From: Euryarchaeota archaeon UBA33
GTDB lineage: Archaea; Thermoplasmatota; E2; DHVEG-1
Reading direction: 5' to 3'
Length of the DNA: 11,032 bases
NCBI GenBank assembly: GCA_002506745.1
Contig: DAYE01000052.1
Span: 24,752-35,783 of the forward strand
The position numbers and the translations under genes are program-made. The notes beneath the pieces were generated by a model. That model was not told the DNA's origin, did not search any database, and saw only the letters and a program-made list of their open reading frames with translations. Positions 1-7,471 of the stretch are shown here, piece by piece (within the stretch, counting starts at the first letter, position 1; every line of letters starts with the position of its first letter).

Positions 1-1538
1 TCTGCTCCTACAAACCCATAGGTGATATCCGCAATCTCATCAAGAAGAGATTCCTTTGAAATCCGTTTAATGAATTCATCTGGGTTCTCCCGAATCGTCA
101 TCAGACGTTCACTAATCTGCTGTTCGGCACTGACATTCGCCTCGGATTCATCTAAATCATAGGGTAATAAATTCGTGATCTCATCAGCAATTAATCGGAT
201 GATTTTCTCATAGAATAAGGTGGGCAGTTGGTCTTTGAATGACGAAAAGATCACATCAAGATATTTACCGACTACTTCCGTACGTTTATTTTTATCCTTC
301 GAGCGTAACATGCTCCGGAGCAAATCAGAGATATGGATTTTCTTAATCCCCTGTTTGATGGCATTTAAGATTTTCTCTTCACTGATCGTCTCACCTGTAT
401 ACATCTCGGCAAGACCCGGGTTAATCGGCATGCCACGGGTATGAATCAAGAGGATCTCTTTCCGTCCATTTCTATCAGGGACGTCGATGCGTATCTCACG
501 ATCAAACCGACCTGGCCTTCGCAACGCAGGATCAATCACATCAGGAATGTTCGTTGCACCAATGACGATGACTTTTCCCCGTCCCTTCAGACCATCCATC
601 AACGTCAGCAGCTGAGAGACAACACGACGTTCCACTTCACCATGTACCTCGCTGCGTTTTGGCGCGATCGCATCAATCTCATCAAGGAACACAATGGATG
701 GTGCGTTCTTCTGGGCTTCTTCAAAGACTTTCCTGAGGTTTTCCTCGCTTTGTCCATAGAATTTTGACATGATCTCAGGACCATTAATCGTGTAGAAATT
801 CGCTCCGGACTCATTTGCGACCGCTTTAGCAATCAATGTTTTCCCGGTCCCTGGTGGACCATGTAGAAGAACCCCCTTCGGAGGATCGATCCCTAACCGA
901 TCAAACAACTCTGGATGTTTCAACGGCAGCTCAATCATCTCACGTACTTTTTGGATCTCAAGATGCAGGCCACCAATGTCTTCGTAACTGACCCGTGGTC
1001 CTTCCTCATCAATGATTTTCGCTGCCTCTTCTTTCACATGTAAAATAGTACGCTCAGTGATCATCACGATCCCATGAGGGTTCGTATCAACAATAACAAA
1101 GGGAAGCGCATTCCCAAAAAAAGCTATCCCTGGGATAATAATCTCATCGCCTTTTGTGATTGGTCGACGGAGCATATTTTTCTTAATGATAACATCAATA
1201 CCCATACCAAATTCAATACGCTGGCCTTCCGGCATCAATGGAGCAAGTGCGACGTCTCGAGCCTCTTTTACCTCAGCACGTCTGATTTTCACCCGGTCCC
1301 CCAACCCTGTCCCTGCGTTTTTCCTGGTCAGATTGTCGATTCGTACGAGACCTTTCCCCTCGTCAGAAGGATGCGCCCGCCACACGGACGTTGCCGTTAC
1401 TTTCGTCCCTTCAAGCTCGATGACATCACCTATAGAAAGATCAAGATCCATACGTGTCTGATGATCGATCCGTGCTCTTCCATACCCAACATCTTGTTGG
1501 AACGCCTCTGACACTTTCAGAACAACTTCTCGTACCAT
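1..1538 (-). CDS. Cdc48/VAT-like AAA ATPase, 3' end missing at the left edge
   Basis: Open for 512 codons from ATG 1536-1538 to the window edge with no stop. Residues 1 to about 185 match the Cdc48 N-domain (double-psi barrel plus second subdomain). The D1 ATPase follows: linker VSYEDIGGL (183-191), Walker A GPPGTGKT (227-234), Walker B IVFLDEID (282-289), and the arginine-finger region [10 protein letters not shown] (340-349). The D1 lid begins at ITYGFVGA (505-512), where the window ends, so D2 is not visible. Archaeal Cdc48 hexamers use ATP to unfold proteins and feed the proteasome; that role is known for the family and assumed here. Unusually, about 115 extra, mostly helical residues (about 372-495) separate RGMP from the lid, where VAT has only about ten residues. 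The start is supported by GGTGGGAG a few bases upstream. Alternatives within the AAA family are unlikely given the N-domain. Confidence 0.93.
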   Translation of the reverse strand, partial: MVREVVLKVSEAFQQDVGYGRARIDHQTRMDLDLSIGDVIELEGTKVTATSVWRAHPSDEGKGLVRIDNLTRKNAGTGLGDRVKIRRAEVKEARDVALAPLMPEGQRIEFGMGIDVIIKKNMLRRPITKGDEIIIPGIAFFGNALPFVIVDTNPHGIVMITERTILHVKEEAAKIIDEEGPRVSYEDIGGLHLEIQKVREMIELPLKHPELFDRLGIDPPKGVLLHGPPGTGKTLIAKAVANESGANFYTINGPEIMSKFYGQSEENLRKVFEEAQKNAPSIVFLDEIDAIAPKRSEVHGEVERRVVSQLLTLMDGLKGRGKVIVIGATNIPDVIDPALRRPGRFDREIRIDVPDRNGRKEILLIHTRGMPINPGLAEMYTGETISEEKILNAIKQGIKKIHISDLLRSMLRSKDKNKRTEVVGKYLDVIFSSFKDQLPTLFYEKIIRLIADEITNLLPYDLDESEANVSAEQQISERLMTIRENPDEFIKRISKESLLDEIADITYGFVGA

Positions 1539-1582
1539 AACTCCCACCAGTCGCAGTTATTGTGGCCAGAAGATTAACACGC

Positions 1583-1592
1583 GTTATAAAGT
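1583..1592 (-). promoter_or_regulatory. Putative TATA box of the Cdc48-like gene
   Basis: On the minus strand this reads aaactttataac, an archaeal TATA-like element about 45 bases before the ATG at 1538. Transcription starting about 25 bases downstream would leave a short leader that still contains the GGTGGGAG ribosome site near 1541-1549. No clear BRE was identified. This is inferred by eye only. Confidence 0.4.
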
Positions 1593-1631
1593 TTTCTCCC
1601 CATGCACCAAGAGAGAAACACATGATAGAAA

Positions 1632-1641
1632 ATTTAATAAA
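1632..1641 (+). promoter_or_regulatory. Putative TATA box and Shine-Dalgarno site for the OB-fold/TctA pair
   Basis: The A/T-rich stretch atttaataaa lies about 45 bases before ATG 1687. A second A/T-rich stretch, ttttataatt (1659-1668), is too close to the start to fit a leadered transcript. A purine-rich ribosome site, ctggggga, ends about five bases before the ATG. The 148-base gap 1539-1686 therefore serves as a divergent promoter region for this pair and the Cdc48-like gene. Confidence 0.35.
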
Positions 1642-1686
1642 AGATTCTATATTTTCTATTTTATAATTACAGTCTGGGGGAAACAC

Positions 1687-2334
1687 ATGAAATTCAAATA
1701 TCTCATTATTCTAATTGCAATCGGATCGCTGGTCGCTCTGTATTTTTTATCACTTATCTCACAACCTGTTCTTGTTCCCTTATCTCTACTGCAAACCTAT
1801 AATGGACAACAAGTAATCGTCCAAGGCGTGGTCACCGACTACCGAACAATCACGTACGGCAGCCAGCTCATCACCATTAGAGAAACGCAGAACAGCACAA
1901 AGTCAGTGGTGCTGTATATCGAAGGAGAAATTCCTATTGAATATGGGGATACGATACAGGCGACTGGCGAAGTACAACAATACAAAAATCAATGGGAAAT
2001 CGTTGTCAACAACCCACAACTCATCGTCATTCTTCAGAAATGGCATGACCTCTCTTTTCCTCTCTGGCAACTTGCGCTTCATCCAGAAAACTATCTTGAT
2101 ACCACGGTCAACATCACCGGGATTGCCACACAACTATTCGATTCTTCGTTTACTCTCACAAGCATGGATGGGAAATATTCCATAGAGGTCGCATATCAAT
2201 CGTCCTGCCCTCATCAATTCTTAAAAGGTGACACGGTGGCAGTTGGCGCACGCTTTATATATGATGCAACAACCTGCCGGTTTTTTTTAAAGGCAACAGA
2301 AGCTACACATGGAATTTGGAAGCGCGGTGGATAG
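1687..2334 (+). CDS. Membrane-anchored protein with two OB-fold-like domains
   Basis: A 215-residue protein with a hydrophobic N-terminus (about residues 4-24), either a membrane anchor or an uncleaved signal, which would place the rest outside the cytoplasm. The remainder is strand-rich and looks like two tandem OB-fold-like units. The first is about 38-115, with GQQVIVQGVVTDYRT followed by YGDTIQATGEVQQY. The second is about 130-205, with LDTTVNITGIATQL followed by KGDTVAVGARF. The repeated pattern of an opening beta strand with GxV/GxA and a later GDT-(I/V)-x-(A/V)-x-G supports the duplication. Two cysteines (174 and 197) in the second unit could form a disulfide. It lies 3 bases before the TctA-like permease and is almost certainly co-transcribed with it. 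OB folds often bind nucleic acid, but an extracytoplasmic position argues for another ligand. The exact function is unknown. Confidence 0.72.
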   Translation: MKFKYLIILIAIGSLVALYFLSLISQPVLVPLSLLQTYNGQQVIVQGVVTDYRTITYGSQLITIRETQNSTKSVVLYIEGEIPIEYGDTIQATGEVQQYKNQWEIVVNNPQLIVILQKWHDLSFPLWQLALHPENYLDTTVNITGIATQLFDSSFTLTSMDGKYSIEVAYQSSCPHQFLKGDTVAVGARFIYDATTCRFFLKATEATHGIWKRGG

Positions 2335-2337
2335 CGA

Positions 2338-3678
2338 ATGCTGGATTTTCTTTTAATCGTCGTTTTTTGTGTACTTGGCGTGCTCCTTGGCATCATCACT
2401 GGTTTGTTACCCGGCTTGCATGTGAATAATGTCGCATTGATCATGCTGTCAATCTCCAGCACCATTGTTGCTTTTTGCAGTCCATTGTTCGCCTTTGGCA
2501 TCTCAGAGCAATTTATCCTGATTTTAATAGCGGGATTCATGATTTCTGTTTCTATTTCACATTCGTTCCATGACACCATCCCAACTACCTTTATCGGAGC
2601 ACCAGACGAAGAAACCGCGCTTTCTGTTCTCCCCGCGCATAGCCTCCTGCTCAAAGGAGACGGATACAAGGCAGTTGCGCTCGCAGCCCTGGGAAGTTAC
2701 GGTGCGATTCTTGTATGCCTAGCACTTCTGTTTCCTCTTCGGTTCATCATCGGTCCTCCATTATCGTTGTACACCATCATACAAGAGGGTATGATTTGGG
2801 TGCTTCTCGCTATCGTCATTCTCATGATTTTAACAGAAAAAACACGAATCACAGAGCTTGGGAATTCAGGAATGCTGCCTTCTCTGCTTGGGATGTTGTT
2901 TGCTGGTTTTGTCTTTGTTCTCTCCGGAATATTCGGCATCCTAATCTTTGATTTTCATCTTACGTCACCGATTGGGTTACCTGCCCCGGTTTTGTTTCCA
3001 GCACTCGCAGGATTATTTGGAGTACCGACCCTTCTCAACTCATTATTTACCGAACCAGCCATACCTGAACAGAAGATAGAACCACTTATTCAGAATCGAA
3101 TCGAGAAAAAATCCTCACTTATTTCAATACTCACCGGCAGTATAGCTGGGATTTTCGTCTCACTCATTCCTGGCCTGACTACAGCAACCGGAACCGTGCT
3201 TGCAATGAACGCACGACAAAAATCAAGTCAGGAACAAACCATCGTTACTCTTTCCGCTGTGAACACCGCAGCGACCTTCTCAGTCACCGTGATGTTGTTT
3301 ATTATTCTACGGGCACGCAGCGGTGTCACACTTGCAGTGAGGGATTTGATTGCGATTGAGCCCTGGGACTCGTTTGCAATGCCTGTGGGGTTGATGTATC
3401 TGTTAATGTTCCTTATTTTAAGCGGGGTTCTTTCGTATTTTCTCACGCTGTACATGGGACGACTGTTTGCAAAAAAATTCCATGTCATCCCCTATCAAAA
3501 GCTTGTTGTCTTTACCCTGATCTTCATTTGTTCACTTGTTGTTCTGTTCGCAGGGGTCCTTGGATTGATCGTGTTACTCGCAGCAACCAGCATCGGGTTC
3601 TTACCGATCACCTGGGGTGTACGACGAAGCCATTGCATGGGGGTTTTACTCATCCCGATCATACTTTATTTTCTTTGA
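2338..3678 (+). CDS. TctA-family membrane permease, archaeal type
   Basis: A 446-residue, highly hydrophobic multi-pass protein resembling the archaeal branch of the TctA family (TctA, tripartite tricarboxylate transporter large permease). The family hallmark GxxxGxxPGL occurs twice: GIITGLLPGLHVNN near residues 18-31 and GSIAGIFVSLIPGL near 267-280. This fits the internal two-fold repeat of such transporters. Other conserved-looking segments are FIGAPDEETALSVLPAH (85-101), SAVNTAATFSV (306-316) followed by RARSGVTLAV, and the C-terminal GVRRSHCMGVLLIPIILYFL. No TctB small subunit or TctC solute-binding protein is visible; the only partner is the anchored OB-fold protein 3 bases upstream. Translation is probably coupled through GGTGG at 2326-2330, seven bases before the ATG. 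The substrate cannot be named: tricarboxylates are the substrates of the bacterial systems, not a prediction here. The last 20 bases overlap the convergent DUF2240 gene. Confidence 0.85.
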   Translation: MLDFLLIVVFCVLGVLLGIITGLLPGLHVNNVALIMLSISSTIVAFCSPLFAFGISEQFILILIAGFMISVSISHSFHDTIPTTFIGAPDEETALSVLPAHSLLLKGDGYKAVALAALGSYGAILVCLALLFPLRFIIGPPLSLYTIIQEGMIWVLLAIVILMILTEKTRITELGNSGMLPSLLGMLFAGFVFVLSGIFGILIFDFHLTSPIGLPAPVLFPALAGLFGVPTLLNSLFTEPAIPEQKIEPLIQNRIEKKSSLISILTGSIAGIFVSLIPGLTTATGTVLAMNARQKSSQEQTIVTLSAVNTAATFSVTVMLFIILRARSGVTLAVRDLIAIEPWDSFAMPVGLMYLLMFLILSGVLSYFLTLYMGRLFAKKFHVIPYQKLVVFTLIFICSLVVLFAGVLGLIVLLAATSIGFLPITWGVRRSHCMGVLLIPIILYFL

Positions 3679-4150
3679 CAATAGACTTTTCTATTACAGA
3701 GTACCATTCAGAGACGTCGACACCGTGTTTTCTTGCGATATACAACGCTGCGACTTCAGCCAGCAGGTTTTTTTCTGCCCCCTCTCTCTTAATTTCCTTT
3801 TGTATCTCGGTTTTATCCTGATGGGTTTGTTCAAAAATCTGAAAGACAATCTCCTCGATGATATCTTCTCCTTTTTTATCATCTGTTGTTTCGTTAAAAA
3901 TTTTTTTCGAAGGAGTGAAACCGACAGGAATCTTGATTGTATCAAGCGGGAAATTTGGGGATAACATCCCATCTTTTTTCATTACCAGTTCTCTTTTCAT
4001 TGCATATTTCACGAACTGTTGTGCTTCCTTTGTAGAGAACCAGCTTAATTCCATGGCGAGCGGTAAATACAGCTCAGCCTCTGTTAAATCGGTTTTTCCA
4101 CTGCGGTTGAAAAGAAACGCGAGAATGATTTTTGCCTCGGAATCTATCAG
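3659..4150 (-). CDS. DUF2240-family archaeal protein, probable CTG start
   Basis: The recognisable core is a segment like ELSWFSTKEAQQFVKYAM followed by FPLDTIKIPVGFTPSKKIF, which matches my recollection of the archaeal DUF2240 family. That family has no established function. The first ATG (4052-4054) would start at MELSWFS and lose the conserved N-terminal stretch, which is encoded in frame upstream as ILAFLFNRSGKTDLTEAELYL without a break. No ATG, GTG or TTG lies in this frame between the stop at 4223-4225 and 4054, and no ribosome site precedes 4054. A CTG at 4148-4150, directly after GGGGTGGT and overlapping the TGA of the upstream gene as CTGA, is the best start and gives 163 residues. 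The second half is charged and helical (about residues 92-163). It is co-transcribed with the HisA-like gene. The family call is fairly sure; the start is inferred. ATG 4054 (131 residues) is the conservative alternative. Confidence 0.78.
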   Translation of the reverse strand: MIDSEAKIILAFLFNRSGKTDLTEAELYLPLAMELSWFSTKEAQQFVKYAMKRELVMKKDGMLSPNFPLDTIKIPVGFTPSKKIFNETTDDKKGEDIIEEIVFQIFEQTHQDKTEIQKEIKREGAEKNLLAEVAALYIARKHGVDVSEWYSVIEKSIVKENKV

Positions 4151-4728
4151 ACCACCCCTTGTTTTTTGTTCAGATCGATGATGATACCGGAAATGCCTTG
4201 TTCGGTCCAGAGCTGAATTTTCTCAAGAGAGCTTGTATAGAGATATATTTTCTGATTTGCTGTTCTCTCTTTTGAAAAAGCCCCGTACAGTGCCTCTTCA
4301 TTGAAAAGAATAGTTCCGATATCCCCTGAGTAGACATGTTGCAGCGTCTTCTGCTCTTGGTATTGAGCAGTTTTATCAAGATAGATTTCGTCATCGGTCA
4401 GCTCCTGTACACCAGGCATGTCGAGGGCTGGCCAGAGGCTCTCTCGTAAGGTGATGTTCGTCGCACCAGCCATAATCGTATCCATCACGTCATCAATCCG
4501 TCGAGGCCCATTATCGATCCAGAGGATGCAGTGTTCCGTGAGTTTTTGGTACAGATCGAGGTTAGGGTTTATGTGTTCTAGGCCGTCATAGTCAAGGACG
4601 TACAGCATCGTGTCTTTCTCAACGCGTGTAAACAGCTCGTCGATGGAAAGGGCTGTTCCGTCTCTGCCATCGAAAAGCAATCCTTTTTTTATAGATATGA
4701 GCGGAACGATGTTCATATGAAAGGGCAA
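4147..4728 (-). CDS. HisA-related TIM-barrel protein, likely not a ProFAR isomerase
   Basis: A 193-residue protein resembling the HisA/HisF-like group of archaeal proteins related to ProFAR isomerase. Visible pieces are beta-1 IVPLISIKKG (residues 7-16), beta-2 MLYVLDYDGLE (41-51), a beta-3/beta-4 unit LWIDNGPRRIDDVMDTIMAG (69-88), and a late unit SSLEKIQLWTEQGISGIIID (166-185). In true HisA the first strand carries the catalytic aspartate in a pattern like IPAIDL; here that position is serine (residue 12). It is also shorter than a usual full barrel of about 230-245 residues, so histidine biosynthesis is unlikely. The start is uncertain. TTG 4726-4728 has AGGA seven bases upstream, while ATG 4714-4716 would give the more family-like N-terminus MNIVPLISI. 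The stop overlaps the probable CTG start of the DUF2240 gene, implying coupled translation. The actual substrate is unknown. Confidence 0.75.
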   Translation of the reverse strand: MPFHMNIVPLISIKKGLLFDGRDGTALSIDELFTRVEKDTMLYVLDYDGLEHINPNLDLYQKLTEHCILWIDNGPRRIDDVMDTIMAGATNITLRESLWPALDMPGVQELTDDEIYLDKTAQYQEQKTLQHVYSGDIGTILFNEEALYGAFSKERTANQKIYLYTSSLEKIQLWTEQGISGIIIDLNKKQGVV

Positions 4729-4740
4729 TCAGTCGTCCTA

Positions 4741-4750
4741 CTAAATACTT
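4741..4750 (-). promoter_or_regulatory. Possible TATA element for the HisA-like/DUF2240 pair
   Basis: The 179-base gap 4729-4907 holds the promoter of this pair and the terminator of the PEP synthase gene. On the minus strand aagtatttag lies about 25-30 bases before ATG 4716, which would suit a nearly leaderless transcript. Another A/T-rich element, gctttatgtg (about 4782-4791), would instead give a leader containing AGGA (4736-4739) and favour TTG 4728. I cannot choose between them. Confidence 0.25.
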
Positions 4751-4875
4751 TTCAGATGACCAAATGAACCTTCGCGATAAGACACATAAAGCTCCTATGA
4801 AAGAATACCTGTTAGGATTCCTCTCTGGAACTTGTTTAGAAAACAATTTCTATAGCGAAAATCACCGCAATAAAT

Positions 4876-4917
4876 GAAAAAAATAAAAGGATAAAGAAAG
4901 GGGGGATTTATCTCCCC
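4876..4917 (-). terminator. Hairpin plus T-rich terminator of the PEP synthase gene
   Basis: On the minus strand the end of the gene reads ggggagataaatcccc. This is a five-pair stem (gggga with tcccc, 4902-4906 and 4913-4917) around a six-base loop that contains the TAA stop codon. It is followed by a strongly T-rich run (tttctttatccttttattttttt, about 4877-4900). Archaea often terminate on T-runs alone, so the hairpin may be incidental. Confidence 0.55.
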
Positions 4918-7310
4918 AGTCGTTTCTCTGTCTCAGCAATCTTCAATCGTGTTTTGATGACCGTATCTGGGTTCAGCGAGATACTGTCGATGCCGCACTC
5001 CACAAGGAACTCGGCAAACTCTGGGAAGTCCGAGGGTGCTTGCCCGCAGATGCCAACCTTTCGTCTTGGATGATGATTGTGGGCAACAGTGATGACTTGT
5101 GAAACGAGTCGTTTGACCGCGTCGTTTCGTTCATCGAAGATATGTGCTACCAGATCTGAGTCCCGGTCCAAACCAAGGGTCAGCTGCGTCAGATCGTTCG
5201 ACCCGATACTAAAGCCGTCGAAGATCTCTGAGAATTGATCAGCCACAATGACGTTGGATGGGATCTCACACATGACATAAACTTCCAGGTCGTTTTCCCC
5301 TTGTTTCAAACCATATTCGTTCATGACTTCTATGACCTTTCGTCCTTCCTCAGGTGTCCGGCAGAATGGGATCATGGGTTTGATGTTGGTCAGTCCCATC
5401 TCGTTGCGTACTTTCTTCAGCGCGATACATTCAAGTCCGAAGGCTGGCTTGTAGGTCTCATCATAGTACCGGGAGGCTCCGCGCCAGCCGATCATAGGGT
5501 TATGCTCCTCAGGCTCGTACAGATACCCACCAACGAGGTTCGCATACTCATTTGTCTTAAAATCAGACATCCGCACGATCACATCGTATGGATAGAATCC
5601 TGCTGCGATCTTCGAAATTCCTCGAGCTAACGTATCGATAAAGAACTCAACTTTGTTTTCATAGCCGACGCTACGTTCATCGATTTTCTTGATGACCTCA
5701 GCGATTTTTTTGTCCTTTAAGGCTTTCTTTTTCAACTCATCATAATGAATCAATGCTAACGGATGAATACCGATGTGCGAGTTAATGATGAATTCCTCTC
5801 GCGCTAGACCAACACCGCTGTTCGGGATTTGTCCTTGTTGGAACGCCTGTTCTGGTACTCCGACGTTCATCATGATCTGCGTCTTGGTCGGTGGAAGCTG
5901 GTCGAGTTTTATTTCATCAACATGGAACTTCAGCAACCCATCATAGATTCTCCCGACTCCTTCAGAGCAGTCTATCGTGATATGTGAACCTTTCTTAATG
6001 GCAGAGGTACCGTTTCCTGTTCCAATCACACAGGGGATCCCCAGCTCCCTTGAGATAATCGCAGCATGGCAGGTACGCCCACCGCGGTTGGTGACGATAG
6101 CACCCGCGATTTTCATAATTGGCTCCCAGTCAGGGTCCGTCATGTCTGTGACCAGGACTTGGCCTTTTTTGAACTGACTGATGTCCTTTGCCTCTTCAAT
6201 GACATTGACATCTCCTTGCCCGATCTTACTTCCGACCGCTTCTCCTTCTGCAAGGAGCTTTCCTTTTTCATCAAGCACATAGGTCTTCATGGTCGCCATA
6301 TCTTTTTGCGAATGCACTGTCTCAGGACGTGCTTGGACAATGAACAGCTCTTTGGTTTGTCCGTCTTTTGCCCATTCGATATCCATTGGTTTCTTGTAAT
6401 GATCCTCAATGATGCATGCCCAGTGTGCGAGTGTTAAAAGCTCGTCATCATTGATTACGAATTTCTCTTTGTCTTCTTGGCTTACCTTTGTTTGCTTGGT
6501 GCCTGTTGTACCATAAATGAGACGTTTTTCTTTTGATCCTAGTTTCTTTTCAAGTATTGGTTTGAATCCTTTCATCAACGTTGGTTTGAACACATAGAAT
6601 TGATCAGGGTTGACGGTTCCTTGCACAACGTTTTCTCCCAGACCATAGGCGCCAGTGATGTACACCGCATTGGTAAATCCACTTTCCGTATCAATAGAGA
6701 ACATGACACCGGAACAGGCAAGGTCTGAGCGGACCATTTTCTGGACCCCGACAGACAGATACACTGAGAGATGGTCAAACCCCTTGTCGACCCGATAGGA
6801 AATCGCACGGTTCGTAAATAATGATGCAAAGCAATCCCGTACTTTCTCAATAAGATCGTCTTCCCCTCGGACGTTCAGATAGGTTTCTTGCTGCCCAGCG
6901 AAACTCGCATCAGGAAGGTCCTCTGCAGTCGCGCTGCTCCGCACTGCAACATCAACATCTTCCCCGTAGCGGAACTCCATCTCACGGTAATGTCGTCTGA
7001 TATCCTCCTCAAGCTCAGGAGGGATAGGGGTGTTTCTAATGAGATTTCGTATCTTTTGACCTCGCGTAGCAAGATCCGTTACATCATGGGTATCGAGATC
7101 TTTGAGAATCTCTTTTATTTTCACATCAATGCCTGCGTTCTCAATCATATATTTATACGCATAGGCCGTGATTGCGAATCCGGAAGGTACTCGGACTCCT
7201 TTCTTGCCGAGGTTCTGAATCATTTCTCCAAGGGAGGCATTTTTCCCACCAACAGACGGAACATCATTGATGGTGAGTTCTTCAAACCACTTCACAAACT
7301 CCTGCGTCAT
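4908..7310 (-). CDS. ppsA: Phosphoenolpyruvate synthase (pyruvate, water dikinase)
   Basis: This cytoplasmic enzyme converts pyruvate, ATP and water to phosphoenolpyruvate, AMP and phosphate, the entry step of gluconeogenesis in archaea. The 800 residues have the usual order. The N-terminal ATP-binding domain has NDVPSVGGKNASLGEM near residue 15 and RSSATAEDLPDASFAGQQETYL at 124-145. The central phospho-carrier domain has GGRTCHAAIISRELGIPCVIG with catalytic His at about 415. The C-terminal PEP/pyruvate barrel includes GWRGASRYY, GSNDLTQLTLGLDRD and GICGQAPSD with catalytic Cys at about 755. All key residues are intact and the length is normal. The start ATG 7308-7310 is preferred because AAAGGAGAG sits six bases upstream; an in-frame ATG at 7328 lies just before that ribosome site and close to the predicted transcript start. 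It appears to be a single-gene unit with its own promoter and terminator. Confidence 0.97.
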   Translation of the reverse strand: MTQEFVKWFEELTINDVPSVGGKNASLGEMIQNLGKKGVRVPSGFAITAYAYKYMIENAGIDVKIKEILKDLDTHDVTDLATRGQKIRNLIRNTPIPPELEEDIRRHYREMEFRYGEDVDVAVRSSATAEDLPDASFAGQQETYLNVRGEDDLIEKVRDCFASLFTNRAISYRVDKGFDHLSVYLSVGVQKMVRSDLACSGVMFSIDTESGFTNAVYITGAYGLGENVVQGTVNPDQFYVFKPTLMKGFKPILEKKLGSKEKRLIYGTTGTKQTKVSQEDKEKFVINDDELLTLAHWACIIEDHYKKPMDIEWAKDGQTKELFIVQARPETVHSQKDMATMKTYVLDEKGKLLAEGEAVGSKIGQGDVNVIEEAKDISQFKKGQVLVTDMTDPDWEPIMKIAGAIVTNRGGRTCHAAIISRELGIPCVIGTGNGTSAIKKGSHITIDCSEGVGRIYDGLLKFHVDEIKLDQLPPTKTQIMMNVGVPEQAFQQGQIPNSGVGLAREEFIINSHIGIHPLALIHYDELKKKALKDKKIAEVIKKIDERSVGYENKVEFFIDTLARGISKIAAGFYPYDVIVRMSDFKTNEYANLVGGYLYEPEEHNPMIGWRGASRYYDETYKPAFGLECIALKKVRNEMGLTNIKPMIPFCRTPEEGRKVIEVMNEYGLKQGENDLEVYVMCEIPSNVIVADQFSEIFDGFSIGSNDLTQLTLGLDRDSDLVAHIFDERNDAVKRLVSQVITVAHNHHPRRKVGICGQAPSDFPEFAEFLVECGIDSISLNPDTVIKTRLKIAETEKRLGR

Positions 7311-7352
7311 TGTCAGCTCTCCTTTCATAAGGGAGGGTTATTACGAACTTAC

Positions 7353-7360
7353 ATATAAAT
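7353..7360 (-). promoter_or_regulatory. Putative TATA box of ppsA
   Basis: On the minus strand atttatat lies about 43 bases before ATG 7310. A transcript beginning about 25 bases downstream would start near 7330, leaving a short leader with the AAAGGAGAG ribosome site. This also argues against the in-frame ATG at 7328 as the real start. Confidence 0.5.
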
Positions 7361-7426
7361 TCTTTTTAACAGACGATGTGAAGAAAACAGCAGTTCGAGA
7401 TTATTGATTAAAATACGCAGAGAAAC

Positions 7427-7439
7427 ATAATATAAATAG
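7427..7439 (+). promoter_or_regulatory. Putative TATA box of the secreted C39-like gene
   Basis: The sequence taatataaatag lies about 35-45 bases before ATG 7472, and agggaga (7463-7469) lies just before the start as a closely spaced ribosome site. Together with the ppsA box on the other strand, the 161-base gap 7311-7471 is a divergent promoter region. No repeat or operator-like palindrome was evident in it. Confidence 0.45.
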
Positions 7440-7471
7440 TACATCACATATAACAAAGATATAGGGAGAAA

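Noticed and set aside
1074..1511. Plus-strand 145-codon open frame opposite the Cdc48-like gene
   Set aside because: It lies wholly antisense to a well-conserved N-domain, has no ribosome site or recognisable motifs, and its composition is that of an antisense shadow.
2214..2669. Minus-strand 151-codon open frame across the OB-fold/TctA junction
   Set aside because: It is antisense to two real genes with conserved motifs; the product resembles no family and has an odd composition.
4147..4225. HisA-like and DUF2240 as a single gene split by a frameshift
   Set aside because: Each has its own domain, and the stop/start arrangement with a ribosome site fits two overlapping genes better than a broken fusion.
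6888..7358. Plus-strand 156-codon open frame opposite the start of ppsA
   Set aside because: It overlaps the conserved ATP-binding domain of ppsA and runs into its promoter; no motif supports it.
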